Origin: Pseudomonadota bacterium
Lineage (GTDB): Bacteria; Desulfobacterota; Desulfarculia; Desulfarculales; Desulfarculaceae
Assembly (NCBI GenBank): GCA_018902755.1
Contig: JAHIQI010000049.1
Span: 1 to 64,000, forward strand
DNA length: 64,000 nucleotides
Direction: 5' to 3'
Of this stretch, positions 53,581-64,000 are shown piece after piece. Every line of letters begins with the position of its first letter. Position 1 is the first letter of the stretch. The notes below the pieces were generated by a model. The model was not told where the DNA came from. It saw only the letters and a list, made by a program, of their open reading frames with translations, and did no database searches. The position numbers and the translations under genes were made by a program.

Positions 53581-54978
53581 TTAGCGGCTCATGGAATCCA
53601 GGAACTCGGCGTTGCTGGCGGTTCCATGCATCTTCTCCAGGAGGAACTCCATGGTGTCCACCGGGGTCAGCGGGCCCAGGAGCTTCCTGAGGATCCAGAT
53701 GCGGTGCAGGTCGGCCTCGGGCAACAGTAGCTCCTCCTTGCGGGTGCCGGAGCGGTTGATGTCGATGGCCGGGAAGATGCGCTTGTCGCTGAGCTTGCGC
53801 TCCAGGTGTATCTCCATGTTGCCGGTGCCCTTGAACTCCTCGAAGATCACCTCGTCCATGCGGCTGCCGGTGTCGATCAAGGCGGTGGCGATGATGGTCA
53901 GGCTGCCGCCGCCTTCGATGTTGCGGGCCGCGCCGAAGAAGCGCTTGGGCCGGTGCAGGGCGTTGGAGTCCACGCCGCCGGAGAGGATCTTGCCGCTGGG
54001 GGGCACCACGGTGTTGTAGGCCCGGGCCAGGCGGGTGATGGAGTCCAACAGGATCACCACGTCGCGCTTGTGCTCCACCAGGCGCTTGGCCTTTTCGATG
54101 ACCATCTCGGCCACCTGCACGTGGCGCTGGGCGGGCTCGTCAAAGGTGGAGGAGATCACCTCGCCCTTGACCGAGCGCTGCATGTCCGTGACCTCCTCGG
54201 GACGCTCGTCGATGAGCAGAACGATGAGCACCACCTCGGGGTGGTTCACCGCCAGGGAGTTGGCGATGCTCTGCAGGAGCATGGTCTTGCCGGTGCGGGG
54301 CGCGCTGACGATGAGGCCGCGCTGGCCCTTGCCGATGGGGGTCATCAGGTCCATGACCCTGGCGGAGTAGTTCTTGGGCTTGCCCTCGATTTCCAGGACG
54401 ATGCGCTCGTCGGGATACAAAGGCACCAGGTTGTCGAAGAGGATCTTGTCCCGGGCCACCTCGGGCGGCTCGTGGTTGATGTCCTCAACCTTGAGCAGGG
54501 CGAAATACCGCTCGCCCTCCTTGGGGGGGCGTATCTGGCCGCTGATGGTGTCGCCGGTGCGCAGGTTGAAGCGCCGGATCTGGCTGGGGGAAACGTAGAT
54601 GTCGTCGGGCCCGGGCAGGTAGTTATAGTCCGGGGCGCGCAGGAAGCCGAAACCGTCGGGCAATATCTCCAGAACACCGGAGCCGTAGATGGCGCCGTTG
54701 CGCTCGGCCTGGGCGGTGAGCAGGGCGAAGATGAGATCCTGCCGCCGCATGCCCGCCGCGCCCTCGATGCTGTACTCGCGGGCCATGGCGTTCAACTCGC
54801 CGATGGGCATTTCCTTGAGTTGCAGGATGTTCAGGCGGCCGCCCTGGCCGCTGTCGCCGTTGCCGTTCTCGTTGCCGTTGCCTTCGCCGTTTTCGCTGTT
54901 CTTGGGGGGCGCGACTGCGCGGCGGCGGCCGCGAACCGGGCGGCGCTCGGTGTTTCTTGGGGTCTTGTTCTCGCTCAT
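53581..54978 (-). CDS. rho: Transcription termination factor Rho
   Basis: A 465-residue hexameric RNA helicase. It has an N-terminal basic and Asn/Gly/Glu-rich extension (about residues 1-50), the helix-bundle and cold-shock-like RNA-binding domain (GSGVLEILPDGFGFLRAPDY, PGPDDIYVSPSQIRRFNLRT), and the ATPase with Walker A GLIVSAPRTGKTMLLQ, DERPEEVTDM and the Q/R-loop region. The extension resembles low-complexity insertions of other high-GC Rho proteins. It has a 243-bp upstream region of its own. Confidence 0.97.
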   Translation of the reverse strand: MSENKTPRNTERRPVRGRRRAVAPPKNSENGEGNGNENGNGDSGQGGRLNILQLKEMPIGELNAMAREYSIEGAAGMRRQDLIFALLTAQAERNGAIYGSGVLEILPDGFGFLRAPDYNYLPGPDDIYVSPSQIRRFNLRTGDTISGQIRPPKEGERYFALLKVEDINHEPPEVARDKILFDNLVPLYPDERIVLEIEGKPKNYSARVMDLMTPIGKGQRGLIVSAPRTGKTMLLQSIANSLAVNHPEVVLIVLLIDERPEEVTDMQRSVKGEVISSTFDEPAQRHVQVAEMVIEKAKRLVEHKRDVVILLDSITRLARAYNTVVPPSGKILSGGVDSNALHRPKRFFGAARNIEGGGSLTIIATALIDTGSRMDEVIFEEFKGTGNMEIHLERKLSDKRIFPAIDINRSGTRKEELLLPEADLHRIWILRKLLGPLTPVDTMEFLLEKMHGTASNAEFLDSMSR

Positions 54979-55221
54979 TGATCTTTCGCTGCTTGAGTTT
55001 GATTGCCTCGGCGGGGAAGCCGCCTGGGGCGGCCCTTGAGCGGTGGGCGCAGAGACAGGACTGTACGCCGGAGATCTATGCCGCTAAGGGCGTTATCTGT
55101 TTTTACTTGCTATGCCGGTTGCGTGCTCGGGCTATGGGCTTTTGACGCTGAGCCCCGGACGCACCGCACACCTTCATGACTTAAGGACTCGCAGGTAGGG
55201 TGAAATCTTTCCGGGAGTCGA
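54979..55221 (-). other. 243-bp region upstream of rho
   Basis: No gene is seen. The region must hold the rho promoter or leader and the end of the coaE transcript. It includes several short GC hairpins (for example GCGGGG-AAG-CCGC near 55012-55026) but no clear -35/-10 pair. Long leaders are used in rho autoregulation in other bacteria; that is only an analogy here. Confidence 0.4.
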
Positions 55222-55845
55222 TTATGACCGGGGTTGGGTGGAGCGGGCTTTGCCCAACAAATCTTGCCAAAGGCGCTGCACCTGTTTGAGAGTTTCGTCC
55301 AGCCCACCGGAGTTGTCAACTAAAAAATCGGCCTTTTTCTTCTTATTTTCCAAGGGCATCTGGGCCTTAAGAGCCTCTTGGGCGGCTTGGGCCTCGCAAT
55401 GGTCCCTGGCCATGAGCCGCCGCATTTGCACCGCTTCGGGCACGTAGACCAGCACGGTGCAGTCGAAACGCTTCTCCCCGCCGGTCTCGAACAACAGGGG
55501 CACATCCACGATGGCCACTCCCTGGGGGGCGCCCTCGGCCAGGCGGGTCAGCTCGGCGGCCACCAGCTGGTTGATGCGCGGGTGCACGATGGCGTTGAGC
55601 CTGTTCCTGGCCTGCTCGTCGCCAAAGGCCAGGGCGCGCATGCGCGGCCGGTCCAGGCTGCCGTCGGCGGCGATCATCTCCGGGCCGAAGGCCTGGGCGA
55701 TCTCGGCCAGGGCCGGGGAGCCGGGCTCCACCACCCGGCGGGCCAGCTGGTCGGTGTCCACCAGATGGGCCCCAAGCTCCACCAGCATGCGGTCCACCGT
55801 GGATTTGCCGCTGGCAATGCCCCCGGTCAGTCCCACTTTAAGCAT
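55222..55845 (-). CDS. coaE: Dephospho-CoA kinase
   Basis: A 207-residue P-loop kinase for the last step of CoA synthesis. Walker A GLTGGIASGKST (residues 6-17), VDTDQLARRVVEPGSP, and the lid IVDVPLLFETGGEKRFDCTV. It overlaps the pseudouridine synthase gene by 8 bp. The C-terminus is intact. Confidence 0.95.
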   Translation of the reverse strand: MLKVGLTGGIASGKSTVDRMLVELGAHLVDTDQLARRVVEPGSPALAEIAQAFGPEMIAADGSLDRPRMRALAFGDEQARNRLNAIVHPRINQLVAAELTRLAEGAPQGVAIVDVPLLFETGGEKRFDCTVLVYVPEAVQMRRLMARDHCEAQAAQEALKAQMPLENKKKKADFLVDNSGGLDETLKQVQRLWQDLLGKARSTQPRS

Positions 55846-56794
55846 AATCCGCCTCCAAGGCCCGGAGCACCGCCCGGAAGTCGCCCGGCAGGGGCGCGGT
55901 CACCTCCACCCGCGTTCCGGTCACCGGGTGGTCGAAAGCCAACTGGGTGGCGTGCAGCATCTGGCGTCCGGCGGCCTTGAGGGCCTGGCCCGCTTGGCCC
56001 GGCAGCCCGGAGCGGGCCCGGCGTCCGCCGTAGGTGCGGTCGCCGCACACCGGGAAGCCGGACTCGAACAAATGCACCCTGATCTGGTGGGTGCGTCCGG
56101 TGAGGATATTCACCCTGAGCAGGCTGGCCTCCTGGCCGAAGCGCCGGGTGACCCGCCAACGGCTGAGGGCGCTTTTGCCGTGAAGGGCGTGGGTGGACAT
56201 GCGCTTGCGGTCCACCGGGTGGCGGCCGATGGGGCTGGAGGCCTCGCCGCTGAGGGGAGGGCGGCCGTGCACCAGGGCCAGGTAGGTCTTGTCCACCCGG
56301 CCCGAGGCAAAGGCGGCCACCAGCCCCCGGTGGGCGGCCTCGCTCTTGGCGGCAACCAGGGCCCCGGAGGTGTCCTTGTCCAGGCGGTGCACGATGCCCG
56401 GCCTGAGTTTGCCCCCGATGCCGCTGAGGTCGCCGCAGTGATGCAGTAGACCGGCCACCAGGGTGCCGTCGGTGTGCCCCGCCGCCGGGTGCACCACCAC
56501 GCCCGGAGCCTTGTTGACCACGATGAGGTCCGCGTCCTCGTAGAGCACCCACAGGCCCTGGTCCTCGGGGGCCAGCTCCAGGGGCGCGGGCTCGGGCACC
56601 TGCACCAGGATGGCTTGGCCTGGCTGCACCTTGGCCGAGGCCCGCACCGGACGGCCCTCCAGGGTGACCCGGCCCTCCTTGAGCAGACGCTGCACCTGGG
56701 CCCGGGACAGCTCGGGGCCCAAAAGCTCGGCCACCAGGGCGTCCAGGCGTTGGCCCGCGGAGTTGGAAGGCACTTCTAGGAGGTGTTGTTTCAT
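55838..56794 (-). CDS. RluD-type 23S rRNA pseudouridine synthase
   Basis: A 318-residue RluA/RluD-family enzyme: an S4 RNA-binding domain at residues about 15-60 (QRLDALVAELLGPELSRAQV), then the synthase with catalytic aspartate in IVHRLDKDTSGALVAAKSE, and TGRTHQIRVHL. The S4 domain points to RluD-like (helix 69) rather than RluA specificity. Start ATG 56794 chosen because it directly precedes KQHLLEVP, the normal N-terminus; the ribosome site is weak, and 56839 is an alternative start. Coupled to coaE. Confidence 0.92.
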   Translation of the reverse strand: MKQHLLEVPSNSAGQRLDALVAELLGPELSRAQVQRLLKEGRVTLEGRPVRASAKVQPGQAILVQVPEPAPLELAPEDQGLWVLYEDADLIVVNKAPGVVVHPAAGHTDGTLVAGLLHHCGDLSGIGGKLRPGIVHRLDKDTSGALVAAKSEAAHRGLVAAFASGRVDKTYLALVHGRPPLSGEASSPIGRHPVDRKRMSTHALHGKSALSRWRVTRRFGQEASLLRVNILTGRTHQIRVHLFESGFPVCGDRTYGGRRARSGLPGQAGQALKAAGRQMLHATQLAFDHPVTGTRVEVTAPLPGDFRAVLRALEADYA

Positions 56795-56861
56795 GGCGAT
56801 CAAAAAACCCCCGCCGCCAACGGAGCGGCCGGGGCGCAAAGTTTTTGAGCGGGAGGGGCCA

Positions 56862-57344
56862 TCAGGCGTGGAAGATCTTCTCCACCTCGGCTTCGATATC
56901 CTCTTCCTTGGCTTGGCGGGCTATGGAAAGCTCCTTCACCAAGAGGCCGCGCGCGGTGTCGAGCATCTTGCGCTCGCCAAAGGAGAGCTCCTTGTCCAGC
57001 TTGAGCAGAAAAAGGTCCCTGAGCACCTCGGCCACTTCAAAGACCGAACCGGTCTTGATCTTCTTCATGTAGTCGCGGTAGCGGCGGTTCCAGGTCTGGT
57101 TTTCGATTATGACGTCGCGGTCCTTGAGGATGGAGTAAACCTGGGAAACTTGGTGCTGGTCGATCACCGGCCTCAGTCCCACCGTATCGGCGTTGTCGGT
57201 GGGGATCATGATAATCATGTCGTTTTCCAGGATGCGCAGGATATAAAAACGTTGCGCCAGACCGCCGATATGTTTCTCTTCCTCGGACTCGATGACCCCT
57301 ACCCCATGGGCGGGGTAGACCGCTAGTTGTCCCTTTTTGAACAA
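56862..57344 (-). CDS. CarD/CdnL family transcription regulator
   Basis: A 160-residue RNA-polymerase-binding factor. The N-terminal Tudor-like RNAP-interaction domain (FKKGQLAVYPAHGVGVIESE) is followed by the C-terminal helical domain (NRRYRDYMKKIKTGSVFEVA). Such proteins stabilise open complexes at rRNA and other promoters and occur in Desulfobacterota and Myxococcota. TTG start at 57344, six bases after CAGGAG. It has a near-consensus promoter. Confidence 0.94.
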   Translation of the reverse strand: MFKKGQLAVYPAHGVGVIESEEEKHIGGLAQRFYILRILENDMIIMIPTDNADTVGLRPVIDQHQVSQVYSILKDRDVIIENQTWNRRYRDYMKKIKTGSVFEVAEVLRDLFLLKLDKELSFGERKMLDTARGLLVKELSIARQAKEEDIEAEVEKIFHA

Positions 57345-57401
57345 AATGCGCTCCTGAGGATCGGTAGAATGCGGTAGGTTGTGTAACCTGTACGAATTGT
57401 T

Positions 57402-57429
57402 ATTATATCAGGCTGCGCCTTTCTGTCAA
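57402..57429 (-). promoter_or_regulatory. Sigma-70 promoter of carD
   Basis: On the minus strand TTGACA (57424-57429), 16-base spacer, TATAAT (57402-57407): both boxes perfect. The leader of about 50 bases has an inverted repeat AGGTT-GTGT-AACCT (57376-57389). Confidence 0.9.
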
Positions 57430-57474
57430 GCTTATTCGGGAGGGGTGGGGGCTCCAACTATGCGGGCAAAGGGC

Positions 57475-57507
57475 AAAAAAAGGGACCGGCCCCAAGGGGC
57501 CGGTCCC
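57475..57507 (-). terminator. Intrinsic terminator of hppA
   Basis: GGGACCGGCCCC (57482-57493) and GGGGCCGGTCCC (57496-57507), 12-bp stem, 2-base gap; seven T follow on the minus strand and TTTTTT on the plus strand. Confidence 0.95.
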
Positions 57508-57530
57508 GATTTTTTGGGAACGCTTGGCGC

Positions 57531-59659
<2,129 letters not shown>

Positions 59660-59660
<1 letters not shown>

Positions 59661-60271
59661 TACCCCTCTACCTCCTCATTGCTTAAAGGTCGGTGGAATC
59701 TCTGCATGGCCGCCGGGGGCCCTTCGGATAGAATCACCTCCAGGCAATCCACCGCGGCCAGCACCATATCTTCTGCCAACTGCCGCTGGTCGGCGTAAAA
59801 ACCGCTCAGCACAAACTTTTCGATCGGCTCCTCGTAGCGGGGGCGCCCGATGCCCACCTTTAGGCGGACGAAATCCGGGCTGCCGGTCCGCTGGATGATC
59901 GAGGCCACACCCTTGTGACCTCCCGCCCCTCCTCCCAGAGAGACCTTGAGCCTCCCCAAGGGCAAATCCAAATCGTCGTGCACCGCGATGAGCCGGCCGG
60001 GCTGCAAATCGAAGTAGCCAAGCAGGCTCTGGGCCGCCTCGCCGCTCAGGTTCATGAAGGTCTGCGGCTGGGCCATTATCACCGTGCGGCCAGCCACCCG
60101 GCCCTGTCCCCAGAGGCTGCGGTGCCCGCTGCGCCCCATAGACAGTCCATGGCGCTGGGCCAGCTCGCTGGTGACCGCGTATCCCACGTTGTGCCGGGTT
60201 CCCTGGTATTGAGATCCCGGATTGCCCAGTCCCAGAACCAAAAGCGGTCCCTGGTCCCAGTAATCGAACAA
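59660..60271 (-). CDS. pth: Peptidyl-tRNA hydrolase
   Basis: A 203-residue enzyme that frees tRNA from dropped-off peptidyl-tRNA. Motifs: LVLGLGNPGSQYQGTRHNVG with the catalytic histidine, FMNLSGEAA, HDDLDLPLGRLKVSLGGGAG, GHKGVASI. It lies 6 bp after rplY, the standard neighbour. Confidence 0.96.
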
Positions 60272-60277
60272 AGCGTC

Positions 60278-60922
60278 TTACTCGCCGCGTTCCTCGGTCT
60301 TTTCCTCGTCGCCCTCTTCGCCTTCTTCGTCCTCTTCGCCCTCTGCCTCTTCGTCCTCGGTGGCCAAAATAGCCTCGGACAGGGAGACAACCATGTAGTT
60401 GTCATCGCCGGACAACTTCACGCCCTCGGGCAGCGGGAGGTTTTCAGCGTGGAGGGCGTCGCCCATTTCCATTTCGCTGATGTCCAGGGAAATGGAATCG
60501 GGGATGTCGGCGACCAAACCGGTCACCGAGGCGGTGTAGGCGCTTTGGCTGATCAGGGCGCCGGTGGTCATGCCCTTGGGCTCGCCGACGAGCTCGATGG
60601 ACACTTCCAAAGTCAGCTCCTGATCGGCCCGGACTTCGTAGAAGTCGGCATGCAGGATGCTTTTACCCAAGTAGTCGAACTGGAGGTCCTTGATCACCGC
60701 CATGCGCGGGGCTTCGCCCGCGATGGTCAGCGACAGGAAGGCGTTGCCTCCGGAAGTGCCGCGCAACAGGCGCTCGATCTCAGCCTGCTCGATGGTGAGT
60801 TTGGCTGCTTCCTGGCCGCCCGCGTAAAAGACGGCGGGCACCTGTCCCTTGGCCCGCATCTGCTTGGCGGGGCCTTTTCCAGTGCTTTCGCGGCGGATTG
60901 CCGTAAGGGGTATTTGTTCCAT
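60278..60922 (-). CDS. rplY: 50S ribosomal protein bL25 (general stress protein Ctc form)
   Basis: A 214-residue two-domain L25/Ctc protein that binds 5S rRNA. N-terminal L25 domain (IPLTAIRRESTGKGPAKQMR ... AVFYAGG) and the C-terminal TL5-like domain (GEPKGMTTGALISQ, PDSISLDISEMEMGDALHAE). The C-terminal tail is strongly acidic (runs of Glu and Asp), as often in this form. Good GGAGGAAG site; promoter at 60981. Confidence 0.95.
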   Translation of the reverse strand: MEQIPLTAIRRESTGKGPAKQMRAKGQVPAVFYAGGQEAAKLTIEQAEIERLLRGTSGGNAFLSLTIAGEAPRMAVIKDLQFDYLGKSILHADFYEVRADQELTLEVSIELVGEPKGMTTGALISQSAYTASVTGLVADIPDSISLDISEMEMGDALHAENLPLPEGVKLSGDDNYMVVSLSEAILATEDEEAEGEEDEEGEEGDEEKTEERGE

Positions 60923-60980
60923 GGCTGCTAACTTCCTCCGGCCGGCCCATGTTTACAGGGTCCGCCCGCTGAGTCAAGTG

Positions 60981-61009
60981 ACTATAATGCGATTTTTCAC
61001 AAAAGGCAA
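60981..61009 (-). promoter_or_regulatory. Promoter of rplY-pth-hppA
   Basis: On the minus strand TTGCCT (61004-61009), 17-base spacer, TATAGT (60981-60986), about 60 bases before rplY. Confidence 0.7.
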
Positions 61010-61067
61010 ATGTTTTCCTCCCACCGGGGGGTTAGCCCCAGGGCGGATATTGCCTGGCCTTCAACAA

Positions 61068-61100
61068 GCTGATTGCCGGCGGAGCCGCGCGGCAATCAGC
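61068..61100 (-). terminator. Hairpin after prs
   Basis: GCTGATTGCCG (61068-61078) and CGGCAATCAGC (61090-61100), a perfect 11-bp stem, 11-base loop, 50 bp after the prs stop. On the minus strand TTGTTG follows, so it may terminate prs before the rplY promoter. Confidence 0.6.
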
Positions 61101-61149
61101 ATAGATCACGTTATGTTATCTCCCGACCCTTTTTAGGGGATGGGTTTAG

Positions 61150-62091
61150 CTACACAAAAAGGGAGCTTACCGAGTCTTCCATGTGTATGCGCCGGACCGC
61201 TTCGCCCAAAAGCTGGGCCACGGACAGGCTGTGGATCTTGGGGTTGGCCGCCGCCTCTTCGGCCAGGGGAATGGTGTTGGTCACCACCACCCGGCTGATG
61301 GAGCTTTCGGCCAGCCTGCCCAGGGCCGGGCCGGACAAAACCGGGTGGGCGGCGCAGGCCCACACCTCCCTGGCCCCGTGCTCGGTGAGCGCCCTGGCCG
61401 CTTCGGTCAGGGTGCCCGCGGTGTCGATCATGTCGTCCAGGATTACCGCCAGCTTGCCCTTGACGTCGCCGATGATGTTCATGGCCTCGGCCACGTTGGC
61501 CGCCTCGCGGCGCTTGTCGATGATGGCCAGGCCCGCCTGCAGGCGCTTGGCGATGGCCCGGGCGCGCTCCACGCCGCCGGCGTCGGGGCTGACGATGACC
61601 GCCTCGCCGGTGAGGTGCTTGCGCAGGTACTCCAGCATGATCGGCGCGGAGTATAGGTGGTCCACCGGGATGTTAAAAAAGCCGCCGATCTGCCCGGCGT
61701 GCAAATCCATGCACAGCACCCGGCCCGCTCCGGCGGTGGTGATCAGGTCGGCCACCAACTTGGCGGTGATGGGCACCCGGGGAGCCACCTTGCGGTCCTG
61801 GCGGGCGTAGCCGTAGTAGGGGACCACCGCGGTGATGCGCCTGGCGCTGCTGCGCCTGAAGGCGTCGAGCATGATCAGAAGCTCCATCAGGTGATCGTTC
61901 ACCGGCGGGCTGGTGGACTGCACCACGAACACGTCCGAGCCGCGCACGTTCTCGCCCACCTCCACGAAGACCTCGCCGTCGCTGAAGCGGCGCACCACGG
62001 CCTGGGAAAGCGGCAGGTGCAGGTAGTGACAGATCTCCTCCACCAAGTGGGGGTTGCTGTTGCCGGTGAAAACCTTGAGCTTATTAAACAT
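61150..62091 (-). CDS. prs: Ribose-phosphate pyrophosphokinase
   Basis: A 313-residue PRPP synthase of class I. ATP/flexible-loop region VVPYYGYARQDRKVAPRVPI, FVVQSTSPPVNDHLMELLIM, and the ribose-phosphate/PRPP loops VSPDAGGVERARAIAKRL and AVILDDMIDTAGTLTEAAR. Length is normal. It stands between spoVG and rplY, the usual order in related genomes. Confidence 0.97.
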   Translation of the reverse strand: MFNKLKVFTGNSNPHLVEEICHYLHLPLSQAVVRRFSDGEVFVEVGENVRGSDVFVVQSTSPPVNDHLMELLIMLDAFRRSSARRITAVVPYYGYARQDRKVAPRVPITAKLVADLITTAGAGRVLCMDLHAGQIGGFFNIPVDHLYSAPIMLEYLRKHLTGEAVIVSPDAGGVERARAIAKRLQAGLAIIDKRREAANVAEAMNIIGDVKGKLAVILDDMIDTAGTLTEAARALTEHGAREVWACAAHPVLSGPALGRLAESSISRVVVTNTIPLAEEAAANPKIHSLSVAQLLGEAVRRIHMEDSVSSLFV

Positions 62092-62351
62092 GGCTCACAA
62101 AAGATTCCCCGGGCCCAAAGGCCCTGTCGCCGGTCTCCAACGGGAGACCGCTCATACGGCCACACCTGGAACGTCGCGCACCGGACCACCAAGGTCCGGC
62201 CAGCGCGCCCAGGACTTTTTCTTATTTAACAGGTTTGAGCCAAAAAGCCAATCCAGTCCACACCACCACATCGGAGCCTTGCGCTCCATGGCGGTAGGAA
62301 CCCGGACCGGCCGAGCTCTGCGCCCGCGGCGGGCGTATGGGCCGCTAGGCC
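62092..62351 (-). other. 260-bp gap between spoVG and prs
   Basis: No gene; a tRNA-Gln that often lies here in related genomes was looked for and not found. It has two strong hairpins: CGGTCTCC/GGAGACCG near 62134-62153 and CCGGACC/GGTCCGG (62181-62199). A possible minus-strand promoter is TTGGCT-16-TTAAAT near 62225-62253. Confidence 0.5.
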
Positions 62352-62636
62352 CTAGCCGCTGGCCTCGCTGACCTCCTGACCTTCGGTCCGCACGCGTTCG
62401 TATTCGCCTAGAACCGCTTCTTCGATCATCCGCCGGGTATCCCTGTTCAGGGGATGGGCGGTGTCCTGGTAGGTGCCATCCTTGCGCTTCTTACTGGGCA
62501 TGGCCACGAAAAGACCTTTGTTGCCGTAAATGATCTTGAGGTCTCTAACCAGGAAGCAATGATCTAGGGTGATGGTTGCATAGGCCTTAAGTCGCTCTTC
62601 CTCTACCGGGAAGACCCTTACCTCGGTCACGTCCAT
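62352..62636 (-). CDS. spoVG: SpoVG family protein
   Basis: A 94-residue RNA/DNA-binding regulator. The whole family pattern is present: MDVTEVRVFPVEEERLKAYA, then DHCFLVRDLKIIYGNKGLFV and AMPSKKRKDGTYQDTAHPLN. In non-sporulating bacteria it acts as a global post-transcriptional regulator. It lies 21 bp after ispE, as in many Desulfobacterota. Confidence 0.95.
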   Translation of the reverse strand: MDVTEVRVFPVEEERLKAYATITLDHCFLVRDLKIIYGNKGLFVAMPSKKRKDGTYQDTAHPLNRDTRRMIEEAVLGEYERVRTEGQEVSEASG

Positions 62637-62657
62637 GCTCAGCCCCCTCCTCGTAGC

Positions 62658-63503
62658 TCAAGCTCTGACGCCTCGGCAAGACCTGACCCACCAGCGGCCC
62701 TGGGTCCGCAAACTCTGGGCCGCTTTCCCCGCCTGGGCGGCGTCCGCGAACACCCCGAAAACGGTAGGTCCGCTTCCGCTCATCAAACACCCCCTGGCGC
62801 CGGTCTTGCTCAGCGTCTCCTTGATCTGACCCAGGATGGGGTGCTCCCGCAACGAAACCTCCTCCAGATCGTTCACCAGCAGGTGTTCGATTGATGGAGT
62901 CTTCCTTAAGGGGCGCTTTATTCTAATTGTTTGAGGGGGGTTTGTCCAATAGAAATCAAATTGTTGATATACATGCGCCGTGGAGAGGGCAAAGCGGGGA
63001 TTGACCAGCACCAAGTTCAGCAATGGGAAATCCGGCCAAGGCTCCACCCGCTCGCCTATGCCGGTGCACCAGGCGGTGCACCCGGCCAGGAAAAAGGGCA
63101 CGTCCGCGCCCAGCCCGGCGGCCAAGGCGGCCAGGCGCTGGGGCTCCAGGGCGCCATGGTGCAGGGCGTTGAGGGCCAACAGGGCGGCGGCGGCGTCGGA
63201 GCTGCCCCCGCCCAATCCGGCGGCCACGGGAATGCGCTTGATAAGCTCGAAGGCGGCGGCGGGCTCCTGGCCCAGGGCGGCGTAATAGGCCCTGGCCGCG
63301 GCGATCACCAGGTTGTTCTCGCCTGAAAGCTCCGGTTTGTCGCAGCTAAGGCGCAGGCCGGGCTCGCCCAAGCGCACGGTGAGGGTGTCGGCCAGGTCCA
63401 GGGGCTGCATCAGGGTGGCCAGCTCGTGGTAGCCGTCGGGCCTGCGGCCAAGCACCTTGAGCAGCAGATTCACCTTGGCCGGGGCTTGAATGGTCAGTTG
63501 CAT
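62658..63503 (-). CDS. ispE: 4-diphosphocytidyl-2-C-methyl-D-erythritol kinase
   Basis: A 281-residue GHMP kinase of the non-mevalonate isoprenoid pathway. N-terminal APAKVNLLLKVLGRRPDGYH and the glycine-rich ATP loop IPVAAGLGGGSSDAAAALLA; C-terminal GCLMSGSGPTVFGVF. The ATG at 63503 (MQLTIQAPAKVN) gives the standard N-terminus; 63518 would add five residues. The terminator of the upstream protease gene is only 17 bp away, leaving little room for an own promoter. Confidence 0.96.
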   Translation of the reverse strand: MQLTIQAPAKVNLLLKVLGRRPDGYHELATLMQPLDLADTLTVRLGEPGLRLSCDKPELSGENNLVIAAARAYYAALGQEPAAAFELIKRIPVAAGLGGGSSDAAAALLALNALHHGALEPQRLAALAAGLGADVPFFLAGCTAWCTGIGERVEPWPDFPLLNLVLVNPRFALSTAHVYQQFDFYWTNPPQTIRIKRPLRKTPSIEHLLVNDLEEVSLREHPILGQIKETLSKTGARGCLMSGSGPTVFGVFADAAQAGKAAQSLRTQGRWWVRSCRGVRA

Positions 63504-63519
63504 CGACGCGCCACCCATA

Positions 63520-63547
63520 GAAAATGGGGGCCCCGAAGGGCCCCCAT
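63520..63547 (-). terminator. Intrinsic terminator of the HtrA-type gene
   Basis: ATGGGGGCCC (63524-63533) with GGGCCCCCAT (63538-63547), loop CGAA; on the minus strand followed by TTTTC. Confidence 0.9.
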
Positions 63548-63559
63548 CAAGGTTTGGGT

Positions 63560-64000
63560 TTACTTCTTATCCGGCGATTTGATCACCACGAACAGGGTGG
63601 AGTCGCGCCTCTGGATAAGCAACAGCAGGCCTTCGCCCGCTTTCATCTTGCCGGCGATGTCCTTGAACTGGGACACCTTGGTCACCGGCTTCTGGGCCGC
63701 TTCCAAGATCACGTCGCCGCGCATGAGGCCGGCTTCGGCCGCCGGTCCGCCTTGCTCCACCGAGGTGACGATCAGGCCCTTTTTGCCGGCCATGCCCATT
63801 TGCTTGGCCAGGTCCGGGGTAAGCTCTTGCAGGCCCATGCCCAGCTTGACCTCGCTCTCGGGCGCGGCCTGGGGAGAGGTGGGGGCCTCGGCCTTGAGCT
63901 CGCCGATGGTCACCTGCAAGGGGCGCTTCTTGCCGTCGCGCACCACTTCCAGGCTGACCTCGCTGCCCACCTTGGTCTCGGCCACCAGCCGAGGCAGGGC
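63560..64000 (-). CDS. C-terminal part of a Do-like (HtrA/DegP/DegQ) periplasmic serine protease
   Basis: The gene runs off the window end; about 146 C-terminal residues are visible. They contain the end of a first PDZ domain (VAETKVGSEVSLEVVRDGKK), a linker rich in Ala/Pro/Glu, and a second PDZ domain (VKLGMGLQELTPDLAKQMGM, VTSVEQGGPAAEAGLMRGDV, MKAGEGLLLLIQRR). Two tandem PDZ domains with this linker are typical of DegP/DegQ. The protease domain lies outside. Confidence 0.85.
   Translation of the reverse strand, partial: ALPRLVAETKVGSEVSLEVVRDGKKRPLQVTIGELKAEAPTSPQAAPESEVKLGMGLQELTPDLAKQMGMAGKKGLIVTSVEQGGPAAEAGLMRGDVILEAAQKPVTKVSQFKDIAGKMKAGEGLLLLIQRRDSTLFVVIKSPDKK

Noticed and set aside
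62092..62351. Possible tRNA-Gln between spoVG and prs
   Set aside because: No cloverleaf, T-arm or CCA end could be found on either strand; only simple hairpins.

Overview
The window is GC-rich chromosomal DNA of an anaerobic, non-phototrophic bacterium, most likely a Desulfobacterota (former Deltaproteobacteria) member of the Desulfarculus type. The arguments are: rubrerythrin beside thiol peroxidase, DUF169, DUF3047 and DUF6125-type proteins, TRAP uptake linked to family III CoA-transferases, CarD, SpoVG, a membrane pyrophosphatase and a sodium-pump decarboxylase beta subunit. This assignment is inference from gene content; no rRNA or tRNA gene is present.

Layout. 1-5.2 kb: end of a probable Na+/Ca2+ antiporter, a TauE/SafE exporter, an amtB-glnK ammonium operon with a sigma-54-like promoter, and a broken FUSC-type exporter. 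5.3-16.6 kb: lysoplasmalogenase, a TPR protein, cysE-cysK, two lipoproteins, a TolC protein, an SDR/DUF2867 protein, divergent rbr and tpx with a Fur/PerR-like box at the rbr promoter, a SpoIIAA-like protein, a TetR regulator with its own operator, and a DUF6125-like protein. 16.8-33 kb: a catabolic region. A molybdopterin oxidoreductase with an unusual Fe-S motif diverges from a DUF169 gene and two CoA-transferase genes that each carry a one-base frameshift. A FadR-type regulator then leads an apparently intact operon: TRAP transporter (P, Q, M), two different CoA-transferase subunits, a MaoC-like hydratase, a second DUF169 protein and an acyl-CoA ligase. The simplest reading is uptake of an organic acid, CoA activation by ligase and by transferase, and hydration, under FadR-type control. 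The substrate is unknown.

33-46 kb: a lipoprotein, a small Cys-rich protein, DUF3047, nitrilase and asnB, a PAS protein, lepA, an orphan oadG-oadB pair, two tandem diguanylate cyclases, ogt, a YhcC-type radical SAM protein, a hypothetical protein and a MerR regulator. 46-64 kb: housekeeping genes, all on the minus strand: comEC, murA-prmC-prfA-DUF1385-rpmE, rho, coaE-rluD-carD, hppA-pth-rplY, prs, spoVG, ispE and the end of an HtrA-type protease.

The most unusual signal is a family of about 120-bp imperfect palindromic repeats. There are six near-complete copies and one fragment, most starting within a few bases of a stop codon. The arms covary between copies, so a folded RNA or DNA structure appears conserved. 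Two copies sit inside 260-bp elements bounded by about 23-bp inverted repeats whose outermost TAG coincides with the stop codon of the preceding gene.
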